The notes: generated from the sequence alone by a model not told the origin. DNA of 64,000 nucleotides from Klebsiella oxytoca NBRC 105695 (GCF_001598695.1 NZ_BCZK01000005.1:62001-126000); one strand, 5' to 3'. Numbered from the stretch's first letter, positions 45,581-55,736 are shown. Numbers and translations are program-made.

Positions 45581-46774
45581 TTACAGTACCAGACCAGCAA
45601 AGCTGGCAGAGAGCAGGCTGACCAGCGTTGCGCCATACACCAGCCGCAGGCCAAAGCGGGAAACGATATTCCCCTGCTGCTCGTTCAGACCCTTAATCGC
45701 CCCGGCGATGATGCCGATAGAAGCGAAGTTGGCGAAGGAGACCAGGAACACTGATAAGATACCCAGCCCGCGCGGCGTCATGCTGGCAGCGATTTTTTGT
45801 AGCTCAATCATGGCGACAAATTCATTGGCCACCAGCTTAGTCGCCATAATACTGCCGGCGCTCAGCGCATCGCTTAGCGGGATACCAATCAGCCACGCCA
45901 GCGGATAGAAGACATAGCCGAGTATCTGCTGGAAGCTCAGGCCAAACAGGGTGGCGAAGAGCGCGTTAATGGCGCTAATTAAGGCGATAAAGCCAATCAG
46001 CATCGCCAGAATAATCATGGCGACTTTGAATCCGGCCAGAATATATTCACCGAGCATTTCAAAGAAGCTCTGCGATTCATGAAGCTTCTCAAGCTTGATC
46101 TCTTCCTCGCTGCCTGGTCGCGTCGGATTAATGATCGACAGCACAATAAAAGTGCTGAACATATTCAGGATCAGCGCGGCAACGACATATTTCGCGTCGA
46201 GCATACTCATATAAGCGCCGACAATGGACAGCGAAACCGTCGACATTGCAGTGGCCGACATGGTGAACAGGCGGCGCGAAGAGAGGTCGCCGAGCACGCC
46301 CTTATAGGCAATAAAGTTCTCTGATTGCCCGAGGATCAGCGAACTGACCGCGTTGAAAGATTCCAGCTTACCCATACCGTTAACTTTCGATAACAGGGTA
46401 CCAATCAGGCGAATAAAAATCGGCAGAATACGCCAGTGCTGAAGAATACCGATGAGCGCGGAGATAAAGACAATCGGGCACAGCACGCCAAGGAAAATAA
46501 ACGCCAGCCCTTTTTCACTCATGCCGCCAAATACAAAGTTGGTGCCTTCGGCAGCGAAGCCGAGCAGTGATTCAAAAAAGGATGCAATATTTTTCACTAG
46601 CCACAGGCCGCTTTCGGCGTGGAGAAAAAAGAAAGCCAGCGCAACTTCAAAAATAATTAACTGGATAATATAGCGAATGCGGATTTTTTTACGGTCGTAA
46701 CTGGCAAGCCAGGCGAGCGCGAGGATAACCGCCAGCGCCAGCAGGAAGTGCAGGAATTGAGTCATGTTGTTCAT
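45581..46774 (-). CDS. Concentrative nucleoside transporter, NupC-like
   Basis: 397 residues of the CNT family, with H+- or Na+-coupled nucleoside uptake. The core signature [21 protein letters not shown] and [19 protein letters not shown] are close to E. coli Nup[14 protein letters not shown] and [17 protein letters not shown] complete the pore. This locus is not where E. coli keeps nupC, so it is probably a second copy (paralogue) of Klebsiella type. It is divergent from efeU with a 263-nt gap that carries the Fur box. A symbol is withheld because nupC itself may lie elsewhere. Confidence 0.85.
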   Translation of the reverse strand: MNNMTQFLHFLLALAVILALAWLASYDRKKIRIRYIIQLIIFEVALAFFFLHAESGLWLVKNIASFFESLLGFAAEGTNFVFGGMSEKGLAFIFLGVLCPIVFISALIGILQHWRILPIFIRLIGTLLSKVNGMGKLESFNAVSSLILGQSENFIAYKGVLGDLSSRRLFTMSATAMSTVSLSIVGAYMSMLDAKYVVAALILNMFSTFIVLSIINPTRPGSEEEIKLEKLHESQSFFEMLGEYILAGFKVAMIILAMLIGFIALISAINALFATLFGLSFQQILGYVFYPLAWLIGIPLSDALSAGSIMATKLVANEFVAMIELQKIAASMTPRGLGILSVFLVSFANFASIGIIAGAIKGLNEQQGNIVSRFGLRLVYGATLVSLLSASFAGLVL

Positions 46775-46960
46775 TTCGCAGTAAATAAGGCCGCCATTTA
46801 GCCACAGCTCTTCGGCCGGGTAAATATCCGGCGCAAAAAATCCCCTTATCCTGCAGGGATGGCTTAAGGCAGAGAAATAATTCCGTAGCTCATTATTTGT
46901 TAGCGATTAATTTACAAATCGTCATCATTCCCTACACATTTCACTTGTGTTTCTGATTAT

Positions 46961-46979
46961 TGTAATGATAATCACTATC
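46961..46979 (+). promoter_or_regulatory. Fur box upstream of efeU
   Basis: TGTAATGATAATCACTATC matches 16 of 19 bases of GATAATGATAATCATTATC. It is 59 nt upstream of efeU; repression by Fur-Fe(II) is expected, as for efeUOB in E. coli. Confidence 0.82.
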
Positions 46980-47037
46980 AGAAATATTTACCTAACTTTG
47001 CATCAATTGACTGCGGTTCACATTTAAGGGTTTTGGT

Positions 47038-47868
47038 ATGTTTGTCCCATTTCTCATCATGTTACGTGAAGGCCTCGAGGCCGCGCTGATTGTCAGCCTG
47101 ATTGCCAGCTATCTGAAACGCACCCAGCGCGGGAACTGGATTAGCGTTATGTGGATTGGCGTTTTCCTGGCGGCGGCGCTGTGCCTGGGACTGGGGATCT
47201 TTATCAACGAAACGACCGGCGAATTCCCGCAACGCGAGCAGGAATTATTCGAAGGCATCGTGGCGGTGGTGGCGGTGTGTATTCTGACCTGGATGGTCTT
47301 CTGGATGCGCAAAGTGTCGCGCAACGTCAAACAGCAGCTTGAACAGGCGGTTGATAATGCGCTTCAGCGCGGCAACCACCATGGCTGGGCGCTGGTGATG
47401 ATGGTGTTTTTCGCCGTCGCTCGCGAAGGTCTGGAGTCCGTATTCTTCCTGCTGGCGGCGTTCCAGCAGGATGTGGGTATCTGGCCGCCCATCGGAGCGA
47501 TGCTTGGGCTGGGAACGGCAATCGTTTTAGGATTCCTGATCTACTGGGGCGGTATCCGCATGAATCTCGGCGTCTTTTTCAAATGGACCAGCCTGTTTAT
47601 TTTGCTGGTTGCCGCAGGTCTGGCGGCCGGGGCTATTCGCGCTTTCCATGAAGCCGGATTGTGGAACCATTTTCAGGACGTCGCCTTCGATCTCAGCAAC
47701 GTGATTTCGACGCATACGCTCTTCGGGACGCTTCTGGAGGGGATTTTCGGCTATCAGGAAACGCCGACTATCAGCGAAGTGGCGGTCTACTTTATCTATT
47801 TGGTTCCGGCGCTGGTGCTGTTCGCGCTGCCGTCGGGCAATAACACCACCGCATCCCGAGCCGCGTAG
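47038..47868 (+). CDS. efeU: Ferrous iron permease EfeU (intact)
   Basis: 276-residue Ftr1/OFeT-family iron channel with seven membrane segments. The two iron-binding REGLE motifs are at residues 10-14 and 129-133. The frame is intact, unlike E. coli K-12 where a frameshift disables it. First gene of efeUOB, 55 nt before efeO. Imports Fe(II) under acidic, aerobic, low-iron conditions. Confidence 0.95.
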   Translation: MFVPFLIMLREGLEAALIVSLIASYLKRTQRGNWISVMWIGVFLAAALCLGLGIFINETTGEFPQREQELFEGIVAVVAVCILTWMVFWMRKVSRNVKQQLEQAVDNALQRGNHHGWALVMMVFFAVAREGLESVFFLLAAFQQDVGIWPPIGAMLGLGTAIVLGFLIYWGGIRMNLGVFFKWTSLFILLVAAGLAAGAIRAFHEAGLWNHFQDVAFDLSNVISTHTLFGTLLEGIFGYQETPTISEVAVYFIYLVPALVLFALPSGNNTTASRAA

Positions 47869-47923
47869 TCGGGCATCGCGAATTAAAATAGTTACAACAT
47901 ACTTATCGAAAGGGATGGTCATC

Positions 47924-49051
47924 ATGATGAATCATTTTCGTCGCACTGCGCTGCAGCTTACCGTTGCCGCGCTATTCAGCTCTGCATTTTACGCCCAGGC
48001 GGCCGATATTCCGCAGGTAAAAGTTACCGTTACTGACAAACAGTGCGAGCCAATGAACGTCACCGTCAAAGCGGGTAAAACTCAGTTCATCATTCAGAAC
48101 CACAGCCAGAAAGCGCTGGAATGGGAGATCCTGAAAGGCGTGATGGTGGTTGAAGAGCGCGAGAATATTGCCCCCGGCTTTACGCAAAAGCTAACGGCAA
48201 ACCTGCAGCCGGGTGAATATGATATGACCTGCGGCCTGCTGACTAACCCGAAAGGCAAACTGACGGTGACCGGAGAGGCGATCCAGGGGGCCGCGAAAGC
48301 CGATGCGCTGCTTAGCCTCGGCGAAGCGATTACCGCCTATAAAGCCTGGGTTAGCGCCGAGACTGCGCAACTGGTGAGCAGCACCAAAGCCTTTACCGAT
48401 GCGGTGAAAGCAGGCGATATCGAGAAAGCAAAAGCGCTGTATGCGCCAACGCGTCAGCACTATGAACGTATCGAGCCGATCGCTGAGCTGTTCTCTGACC
48501 TTGATGGCAGCATTGACGCCCGCGAGGATGACTACGAGAAAAAAGCCGAAGATCCAAAATTCACCGGTTTCCACCGGCTGGAAAAAGCGCTGTTTGGCGA
48601 TAACAGCGTCAAAGGCATGGATAAATACGCCGATCAACTACACGCTGACGTTATTGAGCTGCAAAAACGCATCAGCGAGCTGGCGTTCCCGCCGTCAAAA
48701 GTGGTTGGCGGCGCAGCCGGTTTGATTGAAGAAGTGGCGGCCAGCAAAATCAGCGGTGAAGAAGATCGCTACAGCCATACCGACCTGTGGGACTTCCAGG
48801 CCAACATTGACGGCGCGCAGAAAATCGTCGACCTGCTGCGTCCTCAACTACAAAAAGAGAACAGCACGCTGCTGGCAAAAGTGGATGCCAACTTCAAGAA
48901 AGTTGACGCCATCCTCGGTAAATACCGCACCAAAGAGGGTTTTGAGACCTATGACAAGCTGACGGATGCCGATCGTAACGCGCTGAAAGGCCCGATCACC
49001 ACCCTTGCGGAAGATCTGGCCCAGCTGCGCGGGATCCTCGGTCTGGATTAA
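47924..49051 (+). CDS. efeO: Periplasmic iron-binding component EfeO
   Basis: 375 residues from the ATG chosen to match E. coli (alternatives at 47915 and 47927). Signal peptide ends FYAQAAD. Then a cupredoxin-like domain (about 25-120; [20 protein letters not shown] and TCGLL) and a C-terminal M75 imelysin-like domain with the HxxE motif in [10 protein letters not shown]. It delivers iron to EfeU together with EfeB. Confidence 0.94.
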   Translation: MMNHFRRTALQLTVAALFSSAFYAQAADIPQVKVTVTDKQCEPMNVTVKAGKTQFIIQNHSQKALEWEILKGVMVVEERENIAPGFTQKLTANLQPGEYDMTCGLLTNPKGKLTVTGEAIQGAAKADALLSLGEAITAYKAWVSAETAQLVSSTKAFTDAVKAGDIEKAKALYAPTRQHYERIEPIAELFSDLDGSIDAREDDYEKKAEDPKFTGFHRLEKALFGDNSVKGMDKYADQLHADVIELQKRISELAFPPSKVVGGAAGLIEEVAASKISGEEDRYSHTDLWDFQANIDGAQKIVDLLRPQLQKENSTLLAKVDANFKKVDAILGKYRTKEGFETYDKLTDADRNALKGPITTLAEDLAQLRGILGLD

Positions 49052-49055
49052 GTCG

Positions 49056-50336
49056 ATGGCAGAGCAAAAATACCCTATCAATGAACCGTCGCGTCGGCGG
49101 TTACTCAAAGGGATCGGCGCGCTTGGCGGCGCGCTGGCCTTGACCGGTGGCTGCCCGGTGGCGCATGCGGCAAAAGAGAAAAGCTCACCGGGTACGGTCT
49201 CCCCCGATGCGCGCATGGAAGCGCAGCCGTTTTATGGTTTGCACCAGGCCGGCGTGCTGACGCCGCAGCAGGCATCGATGATGATCGTCGCATTTGATGT
49301 CCTCGCCGGTGATAAAGCGGATCTGGAAAGACTGTTTCGTCTGCTGACCCAGCGGATCGCCTTTCTGACTAAGGGGGGGCCCGCGCCGGAGACGCCGAAC
49401 CCGCGGCTGCCGCCGATGGACTCGGGCATTCTTGGGCCGTGGATCGCCCCGGATAACCTGACGATAACCGTTTCGGTGGGGCATTCGCTGTTTGACGAAC
49501 GCTTCGGTCTGGCCAGCCATGCGCCGAAGAAGCTGCAAAAAATGACCCGTTTTCCTAACGACTCGCTCGATGCGGCGCTCTGTCACGGCGATCTGTTGCT
49601 GCAAATTTGCGCCAATACCCAGGATACGGTGATTCACGCGCTGCGGGATGTGATTAAACACACGCCGGATTTACTCAGCGTGCGCTGGAAGCGGGAGGGC
49701 TTCATCTCCGATAGCGCCGCGCGCAGCAAGGGTAAAGAGACGCCGGTGAATCTGCTGGGCTTTAAAGACGGCACCGCGAATCCATTGAGTTCGGATACTG
49801 CGTTAATGGACAAGGTAGTGTGGGTAACCGCCGACCAGGGGGAACCGGTATGGGCGACGGGCGGTAGCTACCAGGCGGCGCGGATTATTCAGTTCCACGT
49901 TGAGTTTTGGGACCGCACGCCGCTGAAAGAGCAGCAGACCATTTTTGGCCGCGACAAACTGACCGGAGCGCCGCTGGGGATGGAGCACGAGCACGATGTG
50001 CCCGATTACCGTAACGATCCTGACGGCGAAATCATTGCGCTCGACAGTCATATTCGGTTGGCCAACCCGCGCACTCCGGAAACGGCCTCCAGCCTGATGA
50101 TGCGTCGGGGCTACAGTTATTCGCTGGGGGTCACGAATTCCGGCCAGCTGGATATGGGGCTGCTGTTTGTCTGCTATCAGCACGATCTGGAAAAAGGCTT
50201 CCTGACGGTGCAAAAGCGGCTGAACGGAGAAGCCCTGGAAGAGTACGTGAAGCCGATTGGCGGCGGATACTTTTTTGTTCTGCCGGGGGCCGTTGACCCT
50301 CAACATTACCTCGGTCAATCGTTAGTCGAAGCCTGA
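49056..50336 (+). CDS. efeB: Tat-exported DyP-type haem peroxidase EfeB
   Basis: 426 residues. The twin-arginine signal [12 protein letters not shown] lies at residues 12-23, cut after VAHA. The DyP fold shows [10 protein letters not shown] (GxxDG with the distal Asp), [10 protein letters not shown] and [12 protein letters not shown] (Arg). It oxidises Fe(II) or frees iron from haem; both are proposed. The start at 49056 is 4 nt after the efeO stop; a longer frame from 49005 is rejected because it reads through efeO. Confidence 0.94.
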   Translation: MAEQKYPINEPSRRRLLKGIGALGGALALTGGCPVAHAAKEKSSPGTVSPDARMEAQPFYGLHQAGVLTPQQASMMIVAFDVLAGDKADLERLFRLLTQRIAFLTKGGPAPETPNPRLPPMDSGILGPWIAPDNLTITVSVGHSLFDERFGLASHAPKKLQKMTRFPNDSLDAALCHGDLLLQICANTQDTVIHALRDVIKHTPDLLSVRWKREGFISDSAARSKGKETPVNLLGFKDGTANPLSSDTALMDKVVWVTADQGEPVWATGGSYQAARIIQFHVEFWDRTPLKEQQTIFGRDKLTGAPLGMEHEHDVPDYRNDPDGEIIALDSHIRLANPRTPETASSLMMRRGYSYSLGVTNSGQLDMGLLFVCYQHDLEKGFLTVQKRLNGEALEEYVKPIGGGYFFVLPGAVDPQHYLGQSLVEA

Positions 50337-50340
50337 CGTA

Positions 50341-50364
50341 CCTGCCCTCCGGGGCAGGGCGTTT
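50341..50364 (+). terminator. Intrinsic terminator after efeB
   Basis: CTGCCC-TCCG-GGGCAG, then GGCGTTTTCT, 4 nt after the stop. Confidence 0.8.
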
Positions 50365-50569
50365 TCTGCTGTTTTTCCATTCATTTTTTGTATTTCCTGC
50401 CTTGTTTCATTTTTCTGTAATCTTATAGTCGGAAACTCTCCCGAGCCGCCTTGAGAATTATTTGTTGTCTGTATGTGAAAAATAAGTTGCGCTTAGAATT
50501 ATTTCTGATGTACTTATTACAGACGCGGTAGTTCTCGGCAGCAGTATCGTTTCATTATGGAGATCGCGA

Positions 50570-51634
50570 ATGCCCGATTGCTGTAACGGAAAACGTCAAA
50601 CCCGATACCGTACTCATCAGCACGGAAGCCCCACTTCCGGCCGCGATTTTCTCACCGCCAAATCATCCCCCTCTATCACAGAATATCTGAACCCAGGCAA
50701 GGTTATCGGTGCGCGTAGCCGTGACCCTCTGCCAATTCGTCAGGCAAGCAATGGCTTACAAGGAAGCCAAACCTCAATCGTTAGTGCGCATAATCGCGTC
50801 GAACGTGGCGCGTGTGATGTAAACCAACAACGCAAGGTGCTATCCATGGGAAGACAAAAAGCAGTGACCAGAGCTCGTCGTGAGGCCAAACGTGTGCTGA
50901 GACAGGATTCGCGAAGCCATAAGCAGCGCGAAGAAGAATCGGTCACATCGCTTGTGCAAATGAGTGGCGTAGAAGCCATTGGCATGGCGCGGGATAGCCG
51001 CGATCTATCGCCAATTGAAGCGCGCAATGAGGCTCAGGCGCATTATTTGAACGCCATCGACAATAAACAGCTGATCTTTGCCACGGGCGAGGCCGGGTGC
51101 GGTAAGACCTGGATTAGCGCGGCGAAAGCTGCTGAAGCCCTGATTCATAAAGATGTGGACAGAATTATTGTTACCCGTCCCGTTCTGCAGGCCGACGAAG
51201 ACCTCGGCTTCTTACCGGGAGATATCGCCGAGAAGTTTGCTCCCTATTTCCGCCCGGTTTATGACGTGCTGGTGAGAAGGCTGGGGGCTTCCTTTATGCA
51301 ATACTGCCTGCGCCCGGAAATCGGCAAGGTGGAAATCGCGCCGTTCGCCTATATGCGCGGACGTACATTTGAAAATGCGGTGGTGATTCTGGACGAGGCC
51401 CAGAACGTGACCGCGGCGCAAATGAAAATGTTTTTGACCCGCCTCGGGGAGAATGTGACGGTTATCGTCAACGGCGACATCACCCAGTGCGATTTACCTT
51501 CAGGCGTGCGGTCGGGTCTGGCCGATGCGCTGGCGCGTTTTGAGGAAGATGAAATGGTGGGGATCGTGCGCTTTACGACGGACGATTGCGTGCGTTCGAT
51601 GCTTTGCCAGCGCGCGTTGAAAGCCTACTACTGA
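50570..51634 (+). CDS. phoH: PhoH, ATP-binding protein of phosphate starvation
   Basis: P-loop NTPase of the PhoH helicase-like family. Walker A FATGEAGCGKTWIS and Walker B VVILDEAQN, with TRPVLQADEDLGFLPG between. A start at 50570 gives 354 residues; an internal ATG at 50846 (MGRQKAVTRARRE), with AAGG eight bases before it, gives the 262-residue core. The first 92 residues are Ser/Arg/Asn-rich with no domain, so the shorter product is likely at least an alternative. A weak Pho-box-like half (CTGTAAT, 50415) lies in the 233-nt upstream gap. Confidence 0.88.
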   Translation: MPDCCNGKRQTRYRTHQHGSPTSGRDFLTAKSSPSITEYLNPGKVIGARSRDPLPIRQASNGLQGSQTSIVSAHNRVERGACDVNQQRKVLSMGRQKAVTRARREAKRVLRQDSRSHKQREEESVTSLVQMSGVEAIGMARDSRDLSPIEARNEAQAHYLNAIDNKQLIFATGEAGCGKTWISAAKAAEALIHKDVDRIIVTRPVLQADEDLGFLPGDIAEKFAPYFRPVYDVLVRRLGASFMQYCLRPEIGKVEIAPFAYMRGRTFENAVVILDEAQNVTAAQMKMFLTRLGENVTVIVNGDITQCDLPSGVRSGLADALARFEEDEMVGIVRFTTDDCVRSMLCQRALKAYY

Positions 51635-51650
51635 TAGTTTCTTAGTCTGC

Positions 51651-51678
51651 AAAGCCCGGGAAACCGGGCTTTGTTTTT
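51651..51678 (+). terminator. Intrinsic terminator after phoH
   Basis: AAAGCCCGG-GAAA-CCGGGCTTT followed by GTTTTTG. The A tract upstream makes it bidirectional, serving the convergent YciI-like gene too. Confidence 0.92.
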
Positions 51679-51684
51679 GCTTAA

Positions 51685-51978
51685 TTACAGCAAGGCCTGC
51701 AGTGAAGGGCTGGTCATCGTGGCTTCAAAGGGAATGATATCAGCCTTCGCGACGCCAGATTGCTGAAAGGGGTCCAGGCTTAACCGATTTTGCAGCGCAG
51801 CCATATCATCGCCTTTAGCCAGAATCACGCCTCCGGACCTGGGGATTTTACGCCCCGACGCGAGAAATATTCCCTCAGCATACCCTTGCTTAAGCCATTC
51901 CACGTGTGCGGCAAGCTGGGCATCTACTTCTTCAAGCGGTTTAATGTAAGTCAGAACAACAACGGCAATAGTGCTCAT
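51685..51978 (-). CDS. YciI-like protein
   Basis: 97 residues with the ferredoxin-like YCII fold: VVVLTYIKPLEEVDAQLAAHVEWL at the N-terminus, with the conserved His, then FLASGRKIPRSGGVILAKG and an acidic loop LDPFQQSGVA. The family includes muconolactone-isomerase-like enzymes of unknown role. The start at 51978 has AGGAAGG upstream; a longer frame from 52128 is rejected. Convergent with phoH. Confidence 0.82.
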   Translation of the reverse strand: MSTIAVVVLTYIKPLEEVDAQLAAHVEWLKQGYAEGIFLASGRKIPRSGGVILAKGDDMAALQNRLSLDPFQQSGVAKADIIPFEATMTSPSLQALL

Positions 51979-52074
51979 ATTCCTTCCTGGATAGTGAGTG
52001 GTAACGCTTCGGCAGTTTATCATTAGCGTGGATAGTGTTTCAGGCTCTTTTATCACCTTTAGCAGGAGTGCGCT

Positions 52075-52785
52075 ATGAATGAAAATAACAGCGGTTTGCT
52101 GAACTATATTGAATTGCTTAAGTCGCATGAAGCGGCTTTAAAAAACAAATTACTCGCCGGCGATAAAAGTAAATCTGACCGGTGGCTATTTATCGGGTTA
52201 GAGGGGATGGTTCTGGTTTCCTTTGGCGCAATGGGCGGGTATATGCTGATCAAGCCCTCAGGCCGCTGGCTTATTGATTTGTCGATCGTACTCATAGCAC
52301 TTTCCTATGTAGTGCTGATTCTCATGCCAATCATTAAAATCTACCAGCAGCGAAACACGATAAAATACTTCTTCACCATGCCGCTCAGCGCCAGCGTAGA
52401 ACAAAATATTAAAAAAGAGGCCTTAACCGACGAGCGTTTTCTTGCGGATTTTGTACGCTTAGGCAAGCCTACCCTGGAGTTGGGGCTGCTCGAGATAAAG
52501 CACGAACGTGAGTTTCTGAGTAAAAGAATCAATCTTATTGTCGGCCCCGTCGATAAACTTGGTATTCTGCCAGGGATAATCTCTATGGTTATTACGTTAG
52601 CAAAACCTGTAGCAGGTCATGATTGGGTTATGGGGCTGGCATATGGCTATATCGGTCTGGTCGTTCTCTCTTTGTCGTTTATAAATTTATTGGTGAAGTA
52701 CGACCGCGTCATATCGTTAACCGAGGTTGCTCTTTCGCGCTGCGATGAAGTGAAGGGCGATGTGCAGGGGTTAGGGCGGTCATAA
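52075..52785 (+). CDS. Multipass membrane protein of unknown function
   Basis: 236 residues with four hydrophobic segments: about 37-58, 67-90, 165-183 and 190-214. Between the pairs is a charged soluble domain of about 75 residues (SASVEQNIKKEALTDERFLADFVRLGKPTL). The N-terminus is a helical soluble stretch (YIELLKSHEAALKNKLL). Codon use is more A/T-rich than in neighbours. AGGAG lies eight bases upstream. No family recognised. It ends 139 nt from the tRNA-Ser gene, at the border of the duplicated tRNA segment, which suggests recent acquisition. Confidence 0.7.
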   Translation: MNENNSGLLNYIELLKSHEAALKNKLLAGDKSKSDRWLFIGLEGMVLVSFGAMGGYMLIKPSGRWLIDLSIVLIALSYVVLILMPIIKIYQQRNTIKYFFTMPLSASVEQNIKKEALTDERFLADFVRLGKPTLELGLLEIKHEREFLSKRINLIVGPVDKLGILPGIISMVITLAKPVAGHDWVMGLAYGYIGLVVLSLSFINLLVKYDRVISLTEVALSRCDEVKGDVQGLGRS

Positions 52786-52883
52786 AATGGCGGTGAATGA
52801 TATGTAGCGAGAAGGATGGCCGCGCCGTGACTCTATTTCGGCCGGTCGGGGCTTCTCATCCCCCCGGTGGCGTGCAATAGACG

Positions 52884-52912
52884 AAAAAAAAGCCCGTACT
52901 TGCGTACGAGCT
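52884..52912 (-). terminator. tRNA-Ser terminator, copy A
   Basis: Minus strand AGCTCGTA-CGCAAG-TACGGGCT followed by eight T residues. Confidence 0.88.
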
Positions 52913-52924
52913 CTTCTTAAAATA

Positions 52925-53012
52925 TGGCGGTGAGGGGGGGATTCGAACCCCCGATACGTTGCCGTATACACACTTTCCAGGCGTGCTCCTTCAGCCACTC
53001 GGACACCTCACC
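52925..53012 (-). tRNA. tRNA-Ser(GGA), copy A
   Basis: 88 nt with encoded CCA. Acceptor stem GGTGAGG/CCTCACC, long variable arm (GTGTATACGGCAACGTATC), T-loop GGTTCGAATCC and anticodon GGA in CTGGAAA. Identical to the second copy at 55897. Confidence 0.97.
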
Positions 53013-53053
53013 ATATTGTTTTGCTGCTCACCTTGGGTGGGCAACGGGGCGCT

Positions 53054-53082
53054 ACTATAGGGAGTTGCGCTAAAACGGTCAA
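53054..53082 (-). promoter_or_regulatory. Promoter of tRNA-Ser copy A
   Basis: Minus strand TTGACC-17-TATAGT, followed by a GC-rich discriminator (AGCGCCCC) typical of stable-RNA promoters. Confidence 0.85.
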
Positions 53083-53157
53083 GCAGTATTTATTCTTTTG
53101 CTATCGTTCGGTTAAGCATTGAACACTGCCCCGTCGTAGCGCGGCGGGGCAGGCGTT

Positions 53158-53835
53158 TTAACGCTGTGAATCAAGCTGTTCGTTATTCTTCACCACGTCC
53201 TGCGCTTTGGCATAGCTCTCGATCAGCAGCTGGTATGCCGGGAAGACTTTAGTATAAACCTCGGCCCATTCTGCGGCGTCTGGTCGATTCCATGTGCGCT
53301 GCAGTTCGGAAGCGACCGCGGCGGTATCCATCGGCACGACGCCCGCCTGAACGACCCGGGCGAGAGTGATCTCCTGCGCCATCTTGCTATAGGTGCCGGA
53401 GGCATCGATGACGGCAAAAACTCTATAGCCGTCGGCGACGGCGGCAATCGCCGGGAACGCCATACAAACGCTGGTAATCGTCCCGGCAATAATCAATGTT
53501 TTACGGCCGGTGGCCTTTACCGCGGCCACAAATTCCGGATTATCCCAGGCATTGATCTCCCCCTTACGCGCAATATAGTGCGCATGGGGCGCATTCTTAT
53601 GGATCTCAGGGATTAGCGGCCCGTTCGGTCCCTGCGGCACCGATGCCGTGGTGATCACCGGAATACCGGCTAACGAGGCCATTTTTGCCAGCGCGGCGGC
53701 GCGCGCCCGTAACTCCGGCATCGGCATATCGCCTACGGTCTGGAAGAGACCGCTCTGGTGGTCGATCAGCAGCATGGCGGTATCATTGACATCAATAACA
53801 GGACGAGAACCATTAAAGTTAGCTGGGGTAGACAT
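53158..53835 (-). CDS. Isochorismatase-family cysteine hydrolase, YcaC-like
   Basis: 225 residues. Catalytic Asp25 in [10 protein letters not shown] and Cys124 in [29 protein letters not shown] and [17 protein letters not shown] match the YcaC branch, octameric hydrolases of unknown substrate. Start at 53835 has GAGG eight bases upstream. It is the second gene after the pirin (20 nt), in a YcaC-pirin pair divergent from a LysR regulator. Confidence 0.85.
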   Translation of the reverse strand: MSTPANFNGSRPVIDVNDTAMLLIDHQSGLFQTVGDMPMPELRARAAALAKMASLAGIPVITTASVPQGPNGPLIPEIHKNAPHAHYIARKGEINAWDNPEFVAAVKATGRKTLIIAGTITSVCMAFPAIAAVADGYRVFAVIDASGTYSKMAQEITLARVVQAGVVPMDTAAVASELQRTWNRPDAAEWAEVYTKVFPAYQLLIESYAKAQDVVKNNEQLDSQR

Positions 53836-53855
53836 ATTCTTCACCTCATTCAGTA

Positions 53856-54716
53856 TCAGATTTGGCCGAAGCGGCCGCTATTAAAATCACGAACCGCTTC
53901 TGCGATTTGCGCTTTAGTATTCATCACAAACGGGCCGTAGCCCACGATCGGCTCCTGCAGCGGCTCGCCGGCCATCAGCAGCACTTTGACGTGACTACTG
54001 GCCGCGAGGTGGAGCGTTTCACCTTTTTGGCTGAGCACCACCAGCTGACCTTCGCGGGCGTTACCCTCGCCGTTCACCACGATTTCACCTTCCAGCACCA
54101 CCAGCGCCGTGCTCCAGCCAGCGGGCTGATGCAGGGTTACCTCATGACTCTGGTTTAGCTGCAGGTCCCATACGTTAAGCGGCGAAAAGGTATGCGCCGG
54201 TCCGACAACATCCTGATAGCGCCCGGCAATCACCCGCATGCGGCCAGCGTTATCCGGCAGCTCGGCGTCAGGGATGGCATCCGCCGTGATGCTTTGATAG
54301 CCGGGATGCGTCATCTTGTCTTTAGCCGGAAGATTGACCCACAGCTGAATCATTTTCAGCTCGCCGCCGGAGCGGGTAAATTCCGCCGAGTGGAACTCTT
54401 CGTGCAGGATCCCGGCGCCTGCGGTCATCCACTGCACATCGCCCGGTCCAATGACGCCGCCTCTGCCTGTTGAGTCTCGATGTTCAACTTCGCCGGAGTA
54501 CACCACGGTGACGGTTTCAAATCCGCGATGCGGATGTTCGCCGACGCCGCGTTTCTCGGACCCTGCCGGGAAGTGATGAGGGCCTGCATAGTCAAGTAGC
54601 AGGAAGGGGCTTAGCTGTTCGCCGTGCGTCTGATAAGAGAACATTGAGCGAACCGGGAAACCATCGCCTACCCAATGCTGCGCCGGCGCGGTGTAGATTC
54701 CGGTAATCTGTTTCAT
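53856..54716 (-). CDS. Pirin-family bicupin
   Basis: 286 residues. N-terminal cupin metal ligands His61 and His63 ([11 protein letters not shown]), His105 and Glu107 (GILHEEF) follow the pirin pattern. C-terminal half is a second cupin. Bacterial pirins such as YhhW act as quercetinases; the true substrate is unknown. GGAGAAAG lies just before the ATG. A longer frame from 54809 crosses the promoter and is rejected. First gene of the pair with the YcaC-like hydrolase. Confidence 0.88.
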   Translation of the reverse strand: MKQITGIYTAPAQHWVGDGFPVRSMFSYQTHGEQLSPFLLLDYAGPHHFPAGSEKRGVGEHPHRGFETVTVVYSGEVEHRDSTGRGGVIGPGDVQWMTAGAGILHEEFHSAEFTRSGGELKMIQLWVNLPAKDKMTHPGYQSITADAIPDAELPDNAGRMRVIAGRYQDVVGPAHTFSPLNVWDLQLNQSHEVTLHQPAGWSTALVVLEGEIVVNGEGNAREGQLVVLSQKGETLHLAASSHVKVLLMAGEPLQEPIVGYGPFVMNTKAQIAEAVRDFNSGRFGQI

Positions 54717-54744
54717 GGCTTTCTCCAGTGCATCTGTTTCTGAT

Positions 54745-54764
54745 GTGAATAAGCTTATATTCAC
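54745..54764. promoter_or_regulatory. Palindrome GTGAATA-6-TATTCAC before the pirin gene
   Basis: Perfect 7-bp arms 28 nt upstream of the pirin ATG in the divergent promoter region: likely operator for the LysR protein or another regulator. Confidence 0.45.
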
Positions 54765-54802
54765 CACTAATACTCCGGTAGATAGCAAAAACGGCCTATA
54801 CT

Positions 54803-54818
54803 GTTCCAAAAATGGAAC
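54803..54818. promoter_or_regulatory. Palindrome GTTCCA-4-TGGAAC before the LysR gene
   Basis: Perfect 6-bp arms, 12 nt before the LysR start and overlapping where its own transcript would begin: fits autorepression. Confidence 0.5.
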
Positions 54819-54830
54819 GATGGAGGAAGA

Positions 54831-55736
54831 ATGCAGGATCTCAACGATTTAGCCTGGTTTGTGCAGGTGGTGGATCACGGAGGATTCGCGGCGGCGGGTA
54901 GAGCGCTCGATCAGCCTAAATCCAAACTGAGCCGGCGAATCGCCCAGTTAGAAGAACGCCTCGGCGTACGTTTGATTCAACGTACAACCCGTCAGTTTGC
55001 GGTAACGGAGGTGGGGCACACCTTCTATCAGCACTGCAAGGCGATGCTGATTGAGGCGGAAGCGGCAGAGCAGGCGGTAGAGACCCTGCGTTCCGAGCCC
55101 CGCGGAAGCGTCAAGCTGACCTGTCCGGTGACGCTATTGCATGCGCACGTCGGGCCTATGCTGGCGCGGTTTATGGTGCGCTATCCGGGAGTTAATCTGC
55201 AGCTGGAAGCCACAAACCGACGAGTTGATGTCGTTGGAGAGGGCGTTGACATCGCGATCCGCGTACGCCCAAGGCCGATAGAGGATAGCGATCTGGTAAT
55301 GCGCGTTCTCGCCGATCGTGGTCACCGCCTGGTCGCCAGTCCACAGTTAGTAGAGCAAAAGGGGCAGCCTGTGGCGCCGTCAGAATTAAGCGATTGGCCG
55401 GGATTGAGCCTGGGCGCAGGCAAACATCAGCATAAGTGGCAGTTGACCGGCCCGGAGGGCGCACGGGCGGAAGTCTACTTTACACCCCGGCTGGTCACCA
55501 CGGACATGTTGGCGCTGCGCGAAGCGGCAATCGCCGGCGTTGGGGTGGTACAGCTTCCTTTATTAATGGTGCGCGATCAGCTGGCGGCTGGCGAGCTGGT
55601 GGTTGTCCTCGATGAGTGGCAGCCGCGCAGGGAGGTGATCCATGCGGTGTTTGCCTCACGGCGCGGGTTGCTCCCCTCGGTCAGGGCGCTGGTTGATTTC
55701 CTGAGCGAAGAGTATCAGCGGATGGAGGAGGATTAG
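54831..55736 (+). CDS. LysR-family regulator
   Basis: 301 residues. Winged HTH at residues 17-45 (GGFAAAGRALDQPKSKLSRRIAQLEERLG), then a substrate-binding domain (PRGSVKLTCPVTLLHAHVGPML). Close to the broad group regulating pirin/quinone oxidoreductase genes. Divergent from the pirin-YcaC pair across a 114-nt gap with two palindromes, so it is very likely its regulator. GGAGGAAG precedes the start. Confidence 0.88.
   Translation: MQDLNDLAWFVQVVDHGGFAAAGRALDQPKSKLSRRIAQLEERLGVRLIQRTTRQFAVTEVGHTFYQHCKAMLIEAEAAEQAVETLRSEPRGSVKLTCPVTLLHAHVGPMLARFMVRYPGVNLQLEATNRRVDVVGEGVDIAIRVRPRPIEDSDLVMRVLADRGHRLVASPQLVEQKGQPVAPSELSDWPGLSLGAGKHQHKWQLTGPEGARAEVYFTPRLVTTDMLALREAAIAGVGVVQLPLLMVRDQLAAGELVVVLDEWQPRREVIHAVFASRRGLLPSVRALVDFLSEEYQRMEED

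Larger units (their letters stand above)
52865..53019. repeat. 155-bp direct repeat, copy A (tRNA-Ser with its terminator)
   Basis: Repeated at 55837-55991 with one mismatch (A at 52881, G at 55853) and no gaps, 2,972 bp apart. The unit covers the 3' flank, terminator, whole tRNA and 7 nt beyond its 5' end. The sequences further upstream of the tRNAs differ, so each has its own promoter. Confidence 0.95.

Noticed and set aside
50400-50440. Pho box before phoH
   Set aside because: Only one half (CTGTAAT) matches; the second repeat is poor, so it is not listed as a site.
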